From Candidatus Schekmanbacteria bacterium (lineage in GTDB: Bacteria; CSSED10-310; JACPHN01), in assembly GCA_016188575.1 (NCBI GenBank), contig JACPHN010000068.1:1-64000 (forward strand): a stretch of DNA of 64,000 nucleotides, in the 5' to 3' direction. Both the position numbers and the translations under genes were made by a program. The notes beneath the pieces are model-generated. The model was not told the DNA's origin and ran no database searches. It saw nothing but the letters and a program-made list of their open reading frames with translations. Below are positions 10,966 through 19,323 of the stretch, one piece after another. The first letter of the stretch is position 1; the number at the start of each line of letters is the position of its first letter.

Positions 10966-12633
10966 CTACCGGGCAGCGTCCGCTTCGACCACGGGCTCCA
11001 CAAACCCGGCCACGGAAAGCCGGTAGAGAATCGACCGCGTGGTCGGCTCGTCGAGATCCGCGGAGGCCATGACCTGAGAAAGCGTCATCTCGCCTTCGAT
11101 AAGCAAGCTGACCCGCAGCTCATCCATCGTCAGCCACATCGAAGTGCGGTCATCCGGTGGCCCTAGCGCCCGCACGCGCGTGCTGAGCGAAGGAAAGGCC
11201 TTCATGACCTGGGCGGTTTCCTGGGCGTGGCGGGCAGCTTCGATCACAAGCGATTGCCAGTCGCGGTCAATGGTCCTGTCACCAGCAGGCGCGTTGGGCA
11301 GAAACTTGAATTTCCCGGTCCTCCAGCCGTAGAGCTTCTTGAACGCGCTCTCGCCGCGCTCTCCGTCGGCCTCCGCGTGCAGGACCGTGGCGCCGTCCAT
11401 GACTACCAAGCCTTCCTTGCCATTGTGGTGAAAACACAGGGTCCCGAACCGCTTCGACGTCGCAATCATCTGCACGAGGTCCGGCAGGGAAAAAAATTCC
11501 AGCTCGCCTTCCAGACCCATGGCACGAGTGGCAATGTCGCGGACCCGGCGCTGAACGCTGAGGCGCATTTTTTCGAATGCGTAGGCGAGCAGCCCGATCT
11601 CATCCTCTGTGGAAATGTCGACCGGCTTGTTGAAACGGCCGGTCGCGATCAGGGCCGCGTCCGCCATGAGGCGCTTGATCGGCCGCGTGATCCGCCGGCT
11701 GATGCTGGCGGAGACGAGAAGCACGACCAACATCAGCGCTGTAGTCATTGCGCCGACCAGTAGCCCCGTGCGGCGAGCAAGACTGGAGAGGCGATCGAAG
11801 CTCAATCCCAAGCGCAGCACTCCCAGCCGCTCGCCGGCCGGCGAAGTGAGCGTCACCAGCACGTCGATGACCTGAACCCCGAGCGCCTGATCGCGATACG
11901 GCTTGGCGATGTGCTCGGTCGCGTTTGCAAGTGTGGCGATGGTACCGTCGGCGAGCCGCAACCCCGTAAACTTCTCGTTGGAATGCGCGATGACCCGGTT
12001 ATCCGCGTCCACCACGAACCCGTACACGACGTTCTCGCGCCGAATGGTATCGTCCAGAAGGCGCTGGATCCTCGGGCGGTCACCGTTTTTTACCGCGGCC
12101 TCGCAGACAACGGCGAGAATGCGCGCCAGTCTCTCTGCTGCTACCCGCACCTCGGCCTCCGACCGGCCTTCCGCGATCACCAAACCCAGCCGCAGCGTGG
12201 CGGCTTTTTGGGAATTGACCACCAGGGGGTGGGCCACATCCAGAAACGTCATGCCCAGAGCGGCGTAGCGGTATGTCTGGGTCAGCGTCGCCGTGGCTGC
12301 GGACGCGGTCATGCTGACTGGATCGCTCAGCGTCGCCGCCACAAAGCGCGAGTCGCTGTGAGCGATGATCGTGTTTCGGCTGTCCACGATGACCCCGTAG
12401 ACGATATCGCGGTTGGCGACGGTTTCGTGGAGAATGCTCTGAAGAAACGTGACATCGGTGGCCAACAGCGCATTCTTGGTGGCGGGCGCCAGGAGCCGCC
12501 CGACCGACAAGGCTTGTTCCAGCAGCATCTCCTCAAAGCGCTGCCGATGACTCGTCCAGATCACGTAGTTGAAGAGAGGAATGAGGACGAAAACGAGCAG
12601 CAGGCGAATGGTGATGCGTCGGGAGATGCTCAC
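10966..12633 (-). CDS. Membrane sensor with two extracytoplasmic sensor segments, HAMP and DUF4388 domains
   Basis: The protein has 555 residues from a GTG with GGAG six bases upstream, two bases after the preceding lipoprotein gene. It opens with a membrane helix (ITIRLLLVFVLIPLFNYVIW). A long outer region holds two similar units (IVYGVIVDSRNTIIAHSDSRF and VVYGFVVDADNRVIAHSNEKF), which look like duplicated dCache/PAS-like sensors. A second membrane helix (about 285-305) leads into a HAMP domain (SISRRITRPIKRLMADAALIATGRF). The C-terminal part is DUF4388/PatA-N-like (LEGELEFFSLPDLVQMIATSKRFGTLCF) with a winged-helix-like end. There is no kinase or methyl-accepting domain, so output is probably by protein contact. 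Confidence 0.85.
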   Translation of the reverse strand: MSISRRITIRLLLVFVLIPLFNYVIWTSHRQRFEEMLLEQALSVGRLLAPATKNALLATDVTFLQSILHETVANRDIVYGVIVDSRNTIIAHSDSRFVAATLSDPVSMTASAATATLTQTYRYAALGMTFLDVAHPLVVNSQKAATLRLGLVIAEGRSEAEVRVAAERLARILAVVCEAAVKNGDRPRIQRLLDDTIRRENVVYGFVVDADNRVIAHSNEKFTGLRLADGTIATLANATEHIAKPYRDQALGVQVIDVLVTLTSPAGERLGVLRLGLSFDRLSSLARRTGLLVGAMTTALMLVVLLVSASISRRITRPIKRLMADAALIATGRFNKPVDISTEDEIGLLAYAFEKMRLSVQRRVRDIATRAMGLEGELEFFSLPDLVQMIATSKRFGTLCFHHNGKEGLVVMDGATVLHAEADGERGESAFKKLYGWRTGKFKFLPNAPAGDRTIDRDWQSLVIEAARHAQETAQVMKAFPSLSTRVRALGPPDDRTSMWLTMDELRVSLLIEGEMTLSQVMASADLDEPTTRSILYRLSVAGFVEPVVEADAAR

Positions 12634-12635
12634 TC

Positions 12636-13232
12636 TCAGCTCCTAGCCTCGGTCCGCCGAGAGAACGCCAGGGTCTTGGAGAATACGCCGCGGCGCCAGG
12701 CATCCCAGACATAGCCGGCGATGTCAGTCCCAGGGCTCGTCAGGCGAACCTCGGTAGCGAACGCCGTGCTGACCGTGCCCGCGATCTTCCCGCCCTGGAC
12801 GTCGGCGGCCACGGCATTGGCGTCCATGAGCCTGACGTCGAGCGCGTCGCTGCCGGAAAACGAATAGACGGCGAAGAAATACCCATCAGACTCCTCTGTC
12901 CCTGGACTGTCCGTGAAGCGGAGGGTCAAGAAACCGGTACCGGAAATTGAGGTCGGCGTCACCTCGAGCGCCGCGAGATCCGTTCCCTTTCCCTTGGCGA
13001 GCGTGATCAGCAGCGCTCTCATGGGTCCAGAAGCCACTGCTGGCGGGTCGACGTGCGCGAACCACTCCTCGTCTTCCGCGACACGCGCATACCAGTCGCC
13101 TGGGAGGCGCGTTTCCGGGGTGGTCGCCGCGGGCGGCGGCGGCAGCGGGTGCCGGCTCAGCACGGGGTAACACCCGGCCAGCAGGGCAGCCAACAGCAGT
13201 TGGAATGTCGGGGACGTCACGTGATGCCGCAT
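12636..13232 (-). CDS. Predicted lipoprotein, unknown function
   Basis: The protein has 198 residues if started at the ATG of MRHHVTSPTFQLL. The longer frame to 13334 would put 34 residues before the signal sequence. The lipobox LAGC follows a short hydrophobic core (LLLAALLAGC), predicting lipid attachment at the Cys. The mature part is proline-rich, then a compact alpha/beta domain (MRALLITLAKGKGTDLAALEV, TGFLTLRFTDSPG, YFFAVYSFSGSDALDVRLMD) of unrecognised family. It is two bases upstream of the HAMP/DUF4388 sensor gene and is likely its partner or periplasmic ligand-binding component (inference). Confidence 0.7.
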   Translation of the reverse strand: MRHHVTSPTFQLLLAALLAGCYPVLSRHPLPPPPAATTPETRLPGDWYARVAEDEEWFAHVDPPAVASGPMRALLITLAKGKGTDLAALEVTPTSISGTGFLTLRFTDSPGTEESDGYFFAVYSFSGSDALDVRLMDANAVAADVQGGKIAGTVSTAFATEVRLTSPGTDIAGYVWDAWRRGVFSKTLAFSRRTEARS

Positions 13233-13462
13233 GCCGGGAACCAGGTTGTAGGGGTGGAGCTTGTGCAAGGCAGTATCGATCGGCAAGCCGGTTTCTGTCA
13301 ACGGCGAGGTCGCGCGGCAGGCCAGGGTCGCCATGGCGACTTGCGGGCGCGCGGGCGGACGAGCTCGGCCACGGCTGCCCGGTAGTCCAAACGCCCCGCC
13401 CGTGCTATCATGAAGCAGTCATTGCGTTGCAAGTGGTGCACCTGGGTGGGAGCGCATTCTGA

Positions 13463-14218
13463 ATGCTCGAGGAAAAGATCACCGTGGCCGGAAGCGCACC
13501 GGCTCGGTCCGCAGTCGCGCCGGCCGCAGCCCGTGAGGATGCGATCACGGCCCGCGACGTAAGCAAGCGTTATGGTGCTCATTGGGCAGTATCCCGCGCC
13601 ACGTTTCGGGTGGCGCAAGGGTCTTGTTTTCTGATTATTGGGCAAAACGGCGCCGGGAAGTCGACGCTGTTGCGCATCGTCGCCACGCTGAACCGCCCGA
13701 CCCTCGGGGAGCTGAGCTATTTCGGCGAAGCGCCGCGCCACGATCATGCCGCGGTTCGCCACCGCATTGGGTTGCTATCCCCGCGGTTGGGACTCTATGA
13801 AGACCTCACGGCGGCCGAATCGCTGCTGACGTTTGGACGGCTTTCGACACGGCCGAGTAGCGACCGGATCCATGAGCTGCTGGGCCTTGTCGGCTTGAAC
13901 CCCAGCCTGGCGACGCCGGTGCGACTCTTCTCTCAGGGGATGCGCAAGCGCCTGGCTCTGGCTTGCCTGGCAGCCCAAGATCCCGATCTGGTCTTGCTCG
14001 ACGAGCCGTATGGCGCGCTGGATCCGGCGGGAATGACCCTGGTCGACAACATGGTGCGGCGCTGGCAGCGCCAGGGCGCGACCGTCGTGATCGCGACCCA
14101 CCACGTCGAGCGCGGAGCGGAGCTTGCCGACGACGGGATCTCTCTGGACAGAGGACGGATCGTCGCCAAGGGTTCCGCGGAAGAGCTCACGCGGTTTGCC
14201 GCGGCGCGCTTTCACTAG
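13463..14218 (+). CDS. ccmA: Cytochrome c maturation ABC transporter ATP-binding protein CcmA
   Basis: The protein has 251 residues, with GGGAG ten bases before the ATG. It is the first gene of a nine-gene ccm operon. It has Walker A (GQNGAGKST), a Q-loop region, the signature FSQGMRKRLALACL, Walker B (LVLLDEPYGALDP) and the H-loop (VVIATHHVE). In characterised systems CcmA powers release of holo-CcmE from CcmC with CcmB. The N-terminus is about 25 residues longer than usual, and a later start is possible. A candidate extended -10 (TGcTATCAT, 13403-13411) lies upstream. Confidence 0.93.
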   Translation: MLEEKITVAGSAPARSAVAPAAAREDAITARDVSKRYGAHWAVSRATFRVAQGSCFLIIGQNGAGKSTLLRIVATLNRPTLGELSYFGEAPRHDHAAVRHRIGLLSPRLGLYEDLTAAESLLTFGRLSTRPSSDRIHELLGLVGLNPSLATPVRLFSQGMRKRLALACLAAQDPDLVLLDEPYGALDPAGMTLVDNMVRRWQRQGATVVIATHHVERGAELADDGISLDRGRIVAKGSAEELTRFAAARFH

Positions 14219-14252
14219 CAAACTCGCGCCGCGACCGCAGGAAGCGTCATCT

Positions 14253-14921
14253 ATGCGACAAGTCTGGGAAGTGCTCAGAAAGGACCTGCTCATCGAGTGG
14301 CGCGGCCGGTCGCGCTCCACCGGCGTGTTCTTCTTTGCGATGATCCTGTTGCTCCTCTTCTCTTTTGCACTCGGGCCCGACTCACAGGTGCTGCGGCAGC
14401 ATGCCGGAGCGTACATGTGGTTGTCGCTGCTATTGTCCTCGACGCTGGCGCTTTCGCAGTCCTTTCGCATCGAAGTAGAAAGCGACGCGCTCACGGTGCT
14501 ACGCCTACTTCCCGTAAGTCCGGTTTCGCTGTACTATGGAAAGGCGGCCGCGAACACTCTGGTGCTGCTGCTGCTCGGTGTGGCCAGCGGCCCCATCGTG
14601 ATTGCGGTATTCGATGTAACGCTACACGCCCCGATCGGCCACCTCCTTTTGCTGCTCCTGCTGGGGTGCGCCGGGCTTGCCGCGCCAGGAACCCTCTACG
14701 CGGGGATTACGTGCCGCGCCAAGGGCCAGGAGATCCTCCTGCCCGTGCTGCTCTTCCCGCTCATCGTTCCCGCCATGCTGGCTTCGGTAAAGGCCACGAC
14801 GCTGATGATGAACGGGGATCCGATGGGGCAGGGGCGCTCGTGGTTCATCTTGCTCCTGTGTTTCGATATCATCTATTGGAGCATCTCCGGGTTGCTGTTC
14901 GCAAAAGTGATTGAAGAGTGA
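14253..14921 (+). CDS. ccmB: Heme exporter membrane protein CcmB
   Basis: The protein has 222 residues from the ATG of MRQVWEVLRKDLLIEWRGRS, 34 bases after ccmA with an AGGAAG site. It has six predicted membrane helices and the CcmB hallmarks: an N-terminal KDLLIEWR followed by a helix, the loop RIEVESDALTVLRLLPVSPVSLYYGKA, and TLYAGITCRAKGQEILLPVLLFPLIVP. It is the permease partner of CcmA. The length is typical for the family. Confidence 0.93.
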   Translation: MRQVWEVLRKDLLIEWRGRSRSTGVFFFAMILLLLFSFALGPDSQVLRQHAGAYMWLSLLLSSTLALSQSFRIEVESDALTVLRLLPVSPVSLYYGKAAANTLVLLLLGVASGPIVIAVFDVTLHAPIGHLLLLLLLGCAGLAAPGTLYAGITCRAKGQEILLPVLLFPLIVPAMLASVKATTLMMNGDPMGQGRSWFILLLCFDIIYWSISGLLFAKVIEE

Positions 14922-14970
14922 GCTCGCGCGCGCGGTGCGAGTGCCGAAAAAGGAATGGGAGACAGATCTC

Positions 14971-15657
14971 ATGGGAATGGCAAAGTGGGAAGACGCTGTC
15001 GGTGCCATCGGCCTGATCTTGCTCGGAGTAGGCCACTACATGGGGTTGTTCATAGCGCCGAAAGAAGCGATGATGGGGGACGTCGGACGGATTCTTTACG
15101 TCCACGTGCCGGTGGCATGGATTTCGATGCTGAGCTTCCTGGTCGCCTTCGTCGCGGCGCTCGGCTACTTTTTCCGGGGCACGACGACCTGGGACGCACT
15201 GATGGAGTCCGCGGTTGAGGTTGGCGTCGTGCTGACCTCGCTGCTGTTGGCGCTCGGTTCGCTCTGGGCGCGGCCCACCTGGGGTGTCTGGTGGGACTGG
15301 GACCCGCGCCTGACGACGGCCGCCGTCATGCTTCTGGCTTTCCTGGGAGTCACCGCGCTGCGGCGGCTGGTCGACGGTCCCGAGCAGCGGGCGACCTGGT
15401 CCGCGGTGGCCACGGTGGTCGCCTTTGTCAATGTGCCGATCGTGTACTTCTCCGTGAAGTGGTGGCGCAGCTTGCATCAGACCCAGTCCTCACCAAAAAC
15501 GGTGGATCCGGGGATGGTGACCAGCCTCCGCGTGTGTGCCTTCGCGGTGCTTTTCATTGCCATCTTTTTCATCGCGCGCCGCTGGCGTATCGCCAAGACG
15601 CGGCTCGAGAACGAGCTCGCTCCGCCCGAAGCGCTGCTGGATTCAGAGGAGGCGTAA
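14971..15657 (+). CDS. ccmC: Heme-handling membrane protein CcmC
   Basis: The protein has 228 residues from the ATG at 14971 with GGGAG nine bases upstream; an open frame with a TTG at 14911 overlapping ccmB is also possible. CcmC loads heme onto CcmE. It has six membrane helices with the tryptophan-rich heme motif (ARPTWGVWWDWDPRLTT), the HVPVAW histidine before it and the PIVYFSVKWWRSLHQ histidine after it, as in the heme-handling protein superfamily. Confidence 0.94.
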   Translation: MGMAKWEDAVGAIGLILLGVGHYMGLFIAPKEAMMGDVGRILYVHVPVAWISMLSFLVAFVAALGYFFRGTTTWDALMESAVEVGVVLTSLLLALGSLWARPTWGVWWDWDPRLTTAAVMLLAFLGVTALRRLVDGPEQRATWSAVATVVAFVNVPIVYFSVKWWRSLHQTQSSPKTVDPGMVTSLRVCAFAVLFIAIFFIARRWRIAKTRLENELAPPEALLDSEEA

Positions 15658-15660
15658 CCG

Positions 15661-15798
15661 ATGACGGGAACGATAGAAAGTGGGTGGGAGTTTGTGATTG
15701 CGGCCTATAGCCTGACCTGGCTGGTGCTGATCGGATATGCCGCATCGCTCTGGGTACGCGGCAAGTCTGTCGCGAAAAACGGTGAGGACCGCCGATGA
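15661..15798 (+). CDS. ccmD: CcmD-like small membrane protein
   Basis: This 45-residue frame begins ATG ACG GGA three bases after ccmC and overlaps the ccmE start by four bases (ATGA). It encodes GWEFVIAAYSLTWLVLIGYAASLW, a single membrane helix, followed by a basic tail (RGKSVAKNGEDRR). Size, topology and position between ccmC and ccmE are exactly those of CcmD, which helps release holo-CcmE from CcmABC. It is easily missed by gene callers. Confidence 0.85.
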   Translation: MTGTIESGWEFVIAAYSLTWLVLIGYAASLWVRGKSVAKNGEDRR

Positions 15799-16247
15799 GC
15801 GCGACCGCGAGGATTACAGCAGGCGTTGTAGCTGTCGTCGTCGCCGCGGCCGCGCTCGGCTATATCGCTTACGGAGGTATCGGCGAAAACCTGGTCTACT
15901 ACTGGAGCCCGACCGAGCTCGTGCAGGCAGGACCAAGAGCGTTCGGGCCCATCATACGACTGGGCGGCCTCGTCAAGCAGGGCACCGTCGAGTGGAACAA
16001 GGAAGCAAACTTTATTGCCTTCCAGGTTACCGACGGCAAGGAGCAAGTCAAGGTGGAGAACACCGGGGCGCCGACGCAGATGTTCCGCGAGGGAATCGGC
16101 GTCGTCGTCGAGGGGACGTTTTCTACGGATGGAGTATTCCGATCCAATCGCCTCATGGTCAAACACTCCAACGAGTACCGGGCCCCGCAAGACGGCGTGC
16201 CGGTGGAGGAGCTGTACAAGACCATGGAGGAAGAGGTGAACCGATAG
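15795..16247 (+). CDS. ccmE: Heme chaperone CcmE
   Basis: The protein has 150 residues: an N-terminal signal anchor (ITAGVVAVVVAAAALGYIAYGG) and a periplasmic OB-fold domain (RLGGLVKQGTVEW, FIAFQVTDGKEQVKVENTG, VVVEGTFSTDGVF). The heme-binding segment VKHSNEYRAP keeps the covalent-heme His and the Tyr four residues later. It carries heme from CcmC to the CcmF lyase. Its start overlaps ccmD and its stop overlaps the ccmF GTG, indicating translational coupling. Confidence 0.94.
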   Translation: MSATARITAGVVAVVVAAAALGYIAYGGIGENLVYYWSPTELVQAGPRAFGPIIRLGGLVKQGTVEWNKEANFIAFQVTDGKEQVKVENTGAPTQMFREGIGVVVEGTFSTDGVFRSNRLMVKHSNEYRAPQDGVPVEELYKTMEEEVNR

Positions 16248-18241
16248 TGGTCAGTTTATTTGGTACGCTTGCCGTGCTCGTCGGGCTGGCGGCGGCGGGA
16301 ACGGGAATGGTTCTTGGGCTCAGCAGCGCGGACCGCCGCCGCACAGGATCCGCGGCGCTGATTCGCGGGCTCGCCTACGCCAACGTCTGCATGCTCGCCC
16401 TGGCGAACGGGCTCATGGTCTACGCGCTGGTTGCACACGACTTCTCGGTATCCTATGTCGCGGAAGTCGGCAGCCGGTCCACCCCGCTATTCTTTACGAT
16501 CGTGTCGTTGTGGGCCTCCTTGAACGGTTCGCTGCTGTTCTGGGCATTCATGGTGGCCCTCTATACGGCACTGGCCGCGCGCGTATGCCGTCACAGATTT
16601 GCCGAGCTCATGCCGCTTACCCTCGGCGTGTCGCTGCTCGTGTGCGCTTTCTTCGACTTCCTGGTCGCGGGCGTCACCAACCCATTCGCGCCGGTTACCC
16701 CGGTGCCACCGGACGGCCCGGGGCCAAACCCGCTGCTGCAGAACCATCCGCTCATGGCATTCCACCCGCCGGCGCTCTACGCGGGCTACGTCGGCATGGC
16801 GGTTCCGTATGCCATGGTGATCGCGGCGCTGGTCAAGGGAAAGCTGGAATCCGATTGGGTGCGGGCACTGCGATTGTGGATGATCCTGCCCTGGCTGTGC
16901 TTGACGCTTGGCATCGTCGCCGGCGGGTGGTGGTCGTACGAAGTGCTCGGTTGGGGCGGCTACTGGGCCTGGGACCCCGTCGAGAACGCGTCCTTTCTTC
17001 CGTGGCTCACGGCCACGGCCTTTCTCCATTCGCTGTATTTGCTCGAGCGACGCCGCGTGCTGGCCGGCTGGACCGTGGCGCTTGGCCTGGCGACCTTCCT
17101 GCTGACCGTGCTCGGCACCTTCATGACCCGCAGCGGCGTCTTCAACTCCGTGCATTCCTTCACGCAGTCCGCCATCGGCCCGATTTTCCTGGGATTTCTT
17201 GCGGCGAACCTCCTCGGGTGCGTGCTGCTGTTCGCGTTGCGGGTCGACAAGATTGCCGGTCGCGGCTCGATGGGCAAGCCACTCTCCCGAGAGTCCGCCT
17301 TTCTTTTCAACAACTTGTTATTCGTGGGGCTGACGTTCATGGTGTTGGTCGGTACCGTGTTTCCGCTTCTGACCGACGCCCTGCGCGACCAGAAGATCAG
17401 TGTCGGCGAGCCCTATTTCAACCGCATGGCGGTCCCTCTTGGCGTCGGAATCCTGTTTCTGATGGGCGTGGGTCCGGCGCTGCCGTGGGGCAGCACCACG
17501 CTGACCGACCTCCGCCGGCGGTTTCTGTTGCCCCTTGCCGCCGGCATCGCGGCGTTGGGCCTGGCGCTGTCCGTGGGTGCCCGCGGCGTCTGGCCTTTGC
17601 TGACCTTCGGCCTTGCCGGCTTTGCGGCGTGGGTCAGCATCGCGGAGATCGCCGCCCCGATTCGCTTGCGCGTCCGCAACAAGGGCGAATCGCTCGGCAA
17701 GGCGACGCGCCGCGTGTTCGCGACCAGCCGCCGGCGCATCGGCGGGCACCTCGTCCACCTGGGCATCAGCGCCATCTTCGTCGCGATCGCAGCTTCGTCC
17801 GCGTACAAGGAACAGGCGGCCGCGACTCTGAACGTCGGCCAGGCGGTGCAGGTCGGTCCGTATAGCGTGACCTTTGCCGGAGCGCGCGGCGAGCAGGAGC
17901 CGCACCGATACTCGCTCATCGCCGACTTCAAGGTGCGGCGCGGCGACCAGGACCTCGGCGTGCAAAGCCCGCGTCTCAACTACTACGCTACTCGGCGGGA
18001 GCCGCTCGGCACTCCCGCCGTCAGCGAAGGATTTCGACACGATCTCTACCTGATCTTGCTCAACGTCGCCGAGGACGGCAGCCACGCCAGCGTCGAGGCG
18101 CAGATTCATCCCTTGGTCGCCTGGATTTGGTATCTCGTTCCCGTCCTGGTCCTGGGAATCGCCATTGCCATGTGGCCCGAACGCAAGAGCGCGCTGCCTG
18201 CGGCCACGGCGGAAGGTGCTGCGCGGAGAGCATCTCCATGA
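16247..18241 (+). CDS. ccmF: Heme lyase subunit CcmF
   Basis: The protein has 664 residues from a GTG that overlaps the last base of the ccmE stop; the open frame runs further upstream as an antisense-free shadow of ccmE. It has about 15 membrane helices. The family motif GWGGYWAWDPVENASFLPWL is intact and flanked by conserved histidines (LLQNHPLMAFHPP and GVFNSVHSFTQS). CcmF attaches heme to apocytochrome c cysteines with CcmH. It overlaps ccmG by ATGA. Confidence 0.96.
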   Translation: MVSLFGTLAVLVGLAAAGTGMVLGLSSADRRRTGSAALIRGLAYANVCMLALANGLMVYALVAHDFSVSYVAEVGSRSTPLFFTIVSLWASLNGSLLFWAFMVALYTALAARVCRHRFAELMPLTLGVSLLVCAFFDFLVAGVTNPFAPVTPVPPDGPGPNPLLQNHPLMAFHPPALYAGYVGMAVPYAMVIAALVKGKLESDWVRALRLWMILPWLCLTLGIVAGGWWSYEVLGWGGYWAWDPVENASFLPWLTATAFLHSLYLLERRRVLAGWTVALGLATFLLTVLGTFMTRSGVFNSVHSFTQSAIGPIFLGFLAANLLGCVLLFALRVDKIAGRGSMGKPLSRESAFLFNNLLFVGLTFMVLVGTVFPLLTDALRDQKISVGEPYFNRMAVPLGVGILFLMGVGPALPWGSTTLTDLRRRFLLPLAAGIAALGLALSVGARGVWPLLTFGLAGFAAWVSIAEIAAPIRLRVRNKGESLGKATRRVFATSRRRIGGHLVHLGISAIFVAIAASSAYKEQAAATLNVGQAVQVGPYSVTFAGARGEQEPHRYSLIADFKVRRGDQDLGVQSPRLNYYATRREPLGTPAVSEGFRHDLYLILLNVAEDGSHASVEAQIHPLVAWIWYLVPVLVLGIAIAMWPERKSALPAATAEGAARRASP

Positions 18242-18774
18242 ACTGGAAAGTGCTGGCGGGCACTCTGCCCTTCGTCATTGGCCTGATCGTGCTGCTGGCG
18301 TCCGGCTTCGGTAAGGACCCATTCGCATTGCCCATGGCGATGGTCGGCAAGCCGGCGCCGAGGTTTATCCTGCAGACGCTCGACGGCAAGCGTGAGGTAG
18401 ACCTCGCCGCACTGAAGGGCAAGACCGTTGTCGTCAACTTCTGGGCAACCTGGTGTGTGCCGTGCTGGCAGGAGCACGCGGCGCTGCAGGACGCCGCCAA
18501 GCGCCACGATCCGGCGGAGGTGGTGTTCTTGGGGGTGGTCTACGAGGACTCGCGGGATGAGGCGCAGGAATACCTGCAGAAGAAAGGATCGGCGTACGAA
18601 AATCTCTTCGATCCGGGCACGCGCGCGGCGATCAGTTATGGCGTGGGGGGGGTGCCTGAGAGCTACTTCGTCAGTCCGGGAGGAATGATCGTGGAAAAAT
18701 TCAACGGCCCGCTTGACGCGCAAAGCATCGACTCCTTGGTGGCCCGCTCGCAGCGGGACGGCGGTGCGCGATGA
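18238..18774 (+). CDS. ccmG: Thiol:disulfide oxidoreductase CcmG/DsbE
   Basis: The protein has 178 residues from the ATG overlapping the ccmF stop. An N-terminal membrane anchor (LPFVIGLIVLLASGFG) precedes a thioredoxin fold with active site NFWATWCVPCWQEH and the cis-proline region GVGGVPESYFVSPGG. It reduces apocytochrome c disulfides or CcmH before heme attachment. Confidence 0.93.
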   Translation: MNWKVLAGTLPFVIGLIVLLASGFGKDPFALPMAMVGKPAPRFILQTLDGKREVDLAALKGKTVVVNFWATWCVPCWQEHAALQDAAKRHDPAEVVFLGVVYEDSRDEAQEYLQKKGSAYENLFDPGTRAAISYGVGGVPESYFVSPGGMIVEKFNGPLDAQSIDSLVARSQRDGGAR

Positions 18775-19322
18775 GCTCAGCGAAGGCACTGGCTGCGGCG
18801 ACGCTTGTGGGCCTCGTAGCGCTGCTCGGCGCGGCGGCGGCTGGCGCCGGCGAAGAACCGGCGCGGCCTCCCACTTTCGACGGCGCTCTTCCCGCCATGA
18901 CGCCACCAGGCGCGGAGACTGCCGAGCTCCTCACGCTCGACATCGCCTCCGGCCTGCGATGCCCAATCTGCCAGGGTCTTTCCGTGGCCGACTCTCCCGT
19001 CGACCTGTCCCGTAGCATGCGCGACCAGATCGGCGAGATGGTCCGGCAGGGGTATTCCCGCGAGCAGATCAACGCGTTCTTTGTCGACCGCTACGGGGAA
19101 TGGGTCTTGCTGGCGCCACCGCCACGGGGCTTCAACCTGATCGTCTGGCTCGCACCGGCAGGGGCGCTACTCATTGGCGCGATGGTGGTGGTGAGTTTCG
19201 TGCGCAAGCAAGGCCGCACGGCAAGGGGCAATAGCGGGCAAGTCGAGGCGCCGGGCGGGACGGCCGCGCCGGACGACGAGTATCAGGCCCGGGTCCTCGC
19301 CGAGCTGGAAAGAGAGGAATAG
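18771..19322 (+). CDS. ccmH: Cytochrome c maturation protein CcmH (CycL type)
   Basis: The protein has 183 residues overlapping ccmG by ATGA. It has a signal peptide (LAAATLVGLVALLGAAAAGA), the family redox motif LRCPICQGLSVADSPVDLS, then RDQIGEMVRQGYSREQINAFFVDRYGEWVLL and a C-terminal membrane helix. It presents reduced apocytochrome to the lyase. The second position after the first Cys is Pro-Ile rather than the more common Leu-Val, a tolerated variation. Confidence 0.94.
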   Translation: MSSAKALAAATLVGLVALLGAAAAGAGEEPARPPTFDGALPAMTPPGAETAELLTLDIASGLRCPICQGLSVADSPVDLSRSMRDQIGEMVRQGYSREQINAFFVDRYGEWVLLAPPPRGFNLIVWLAPAGALLIGAMVVVSFVRKQGRTARGNSGQVEAPGGTAAPDDEYQARVLAELEREE

Positions 19323-19323
19323 C

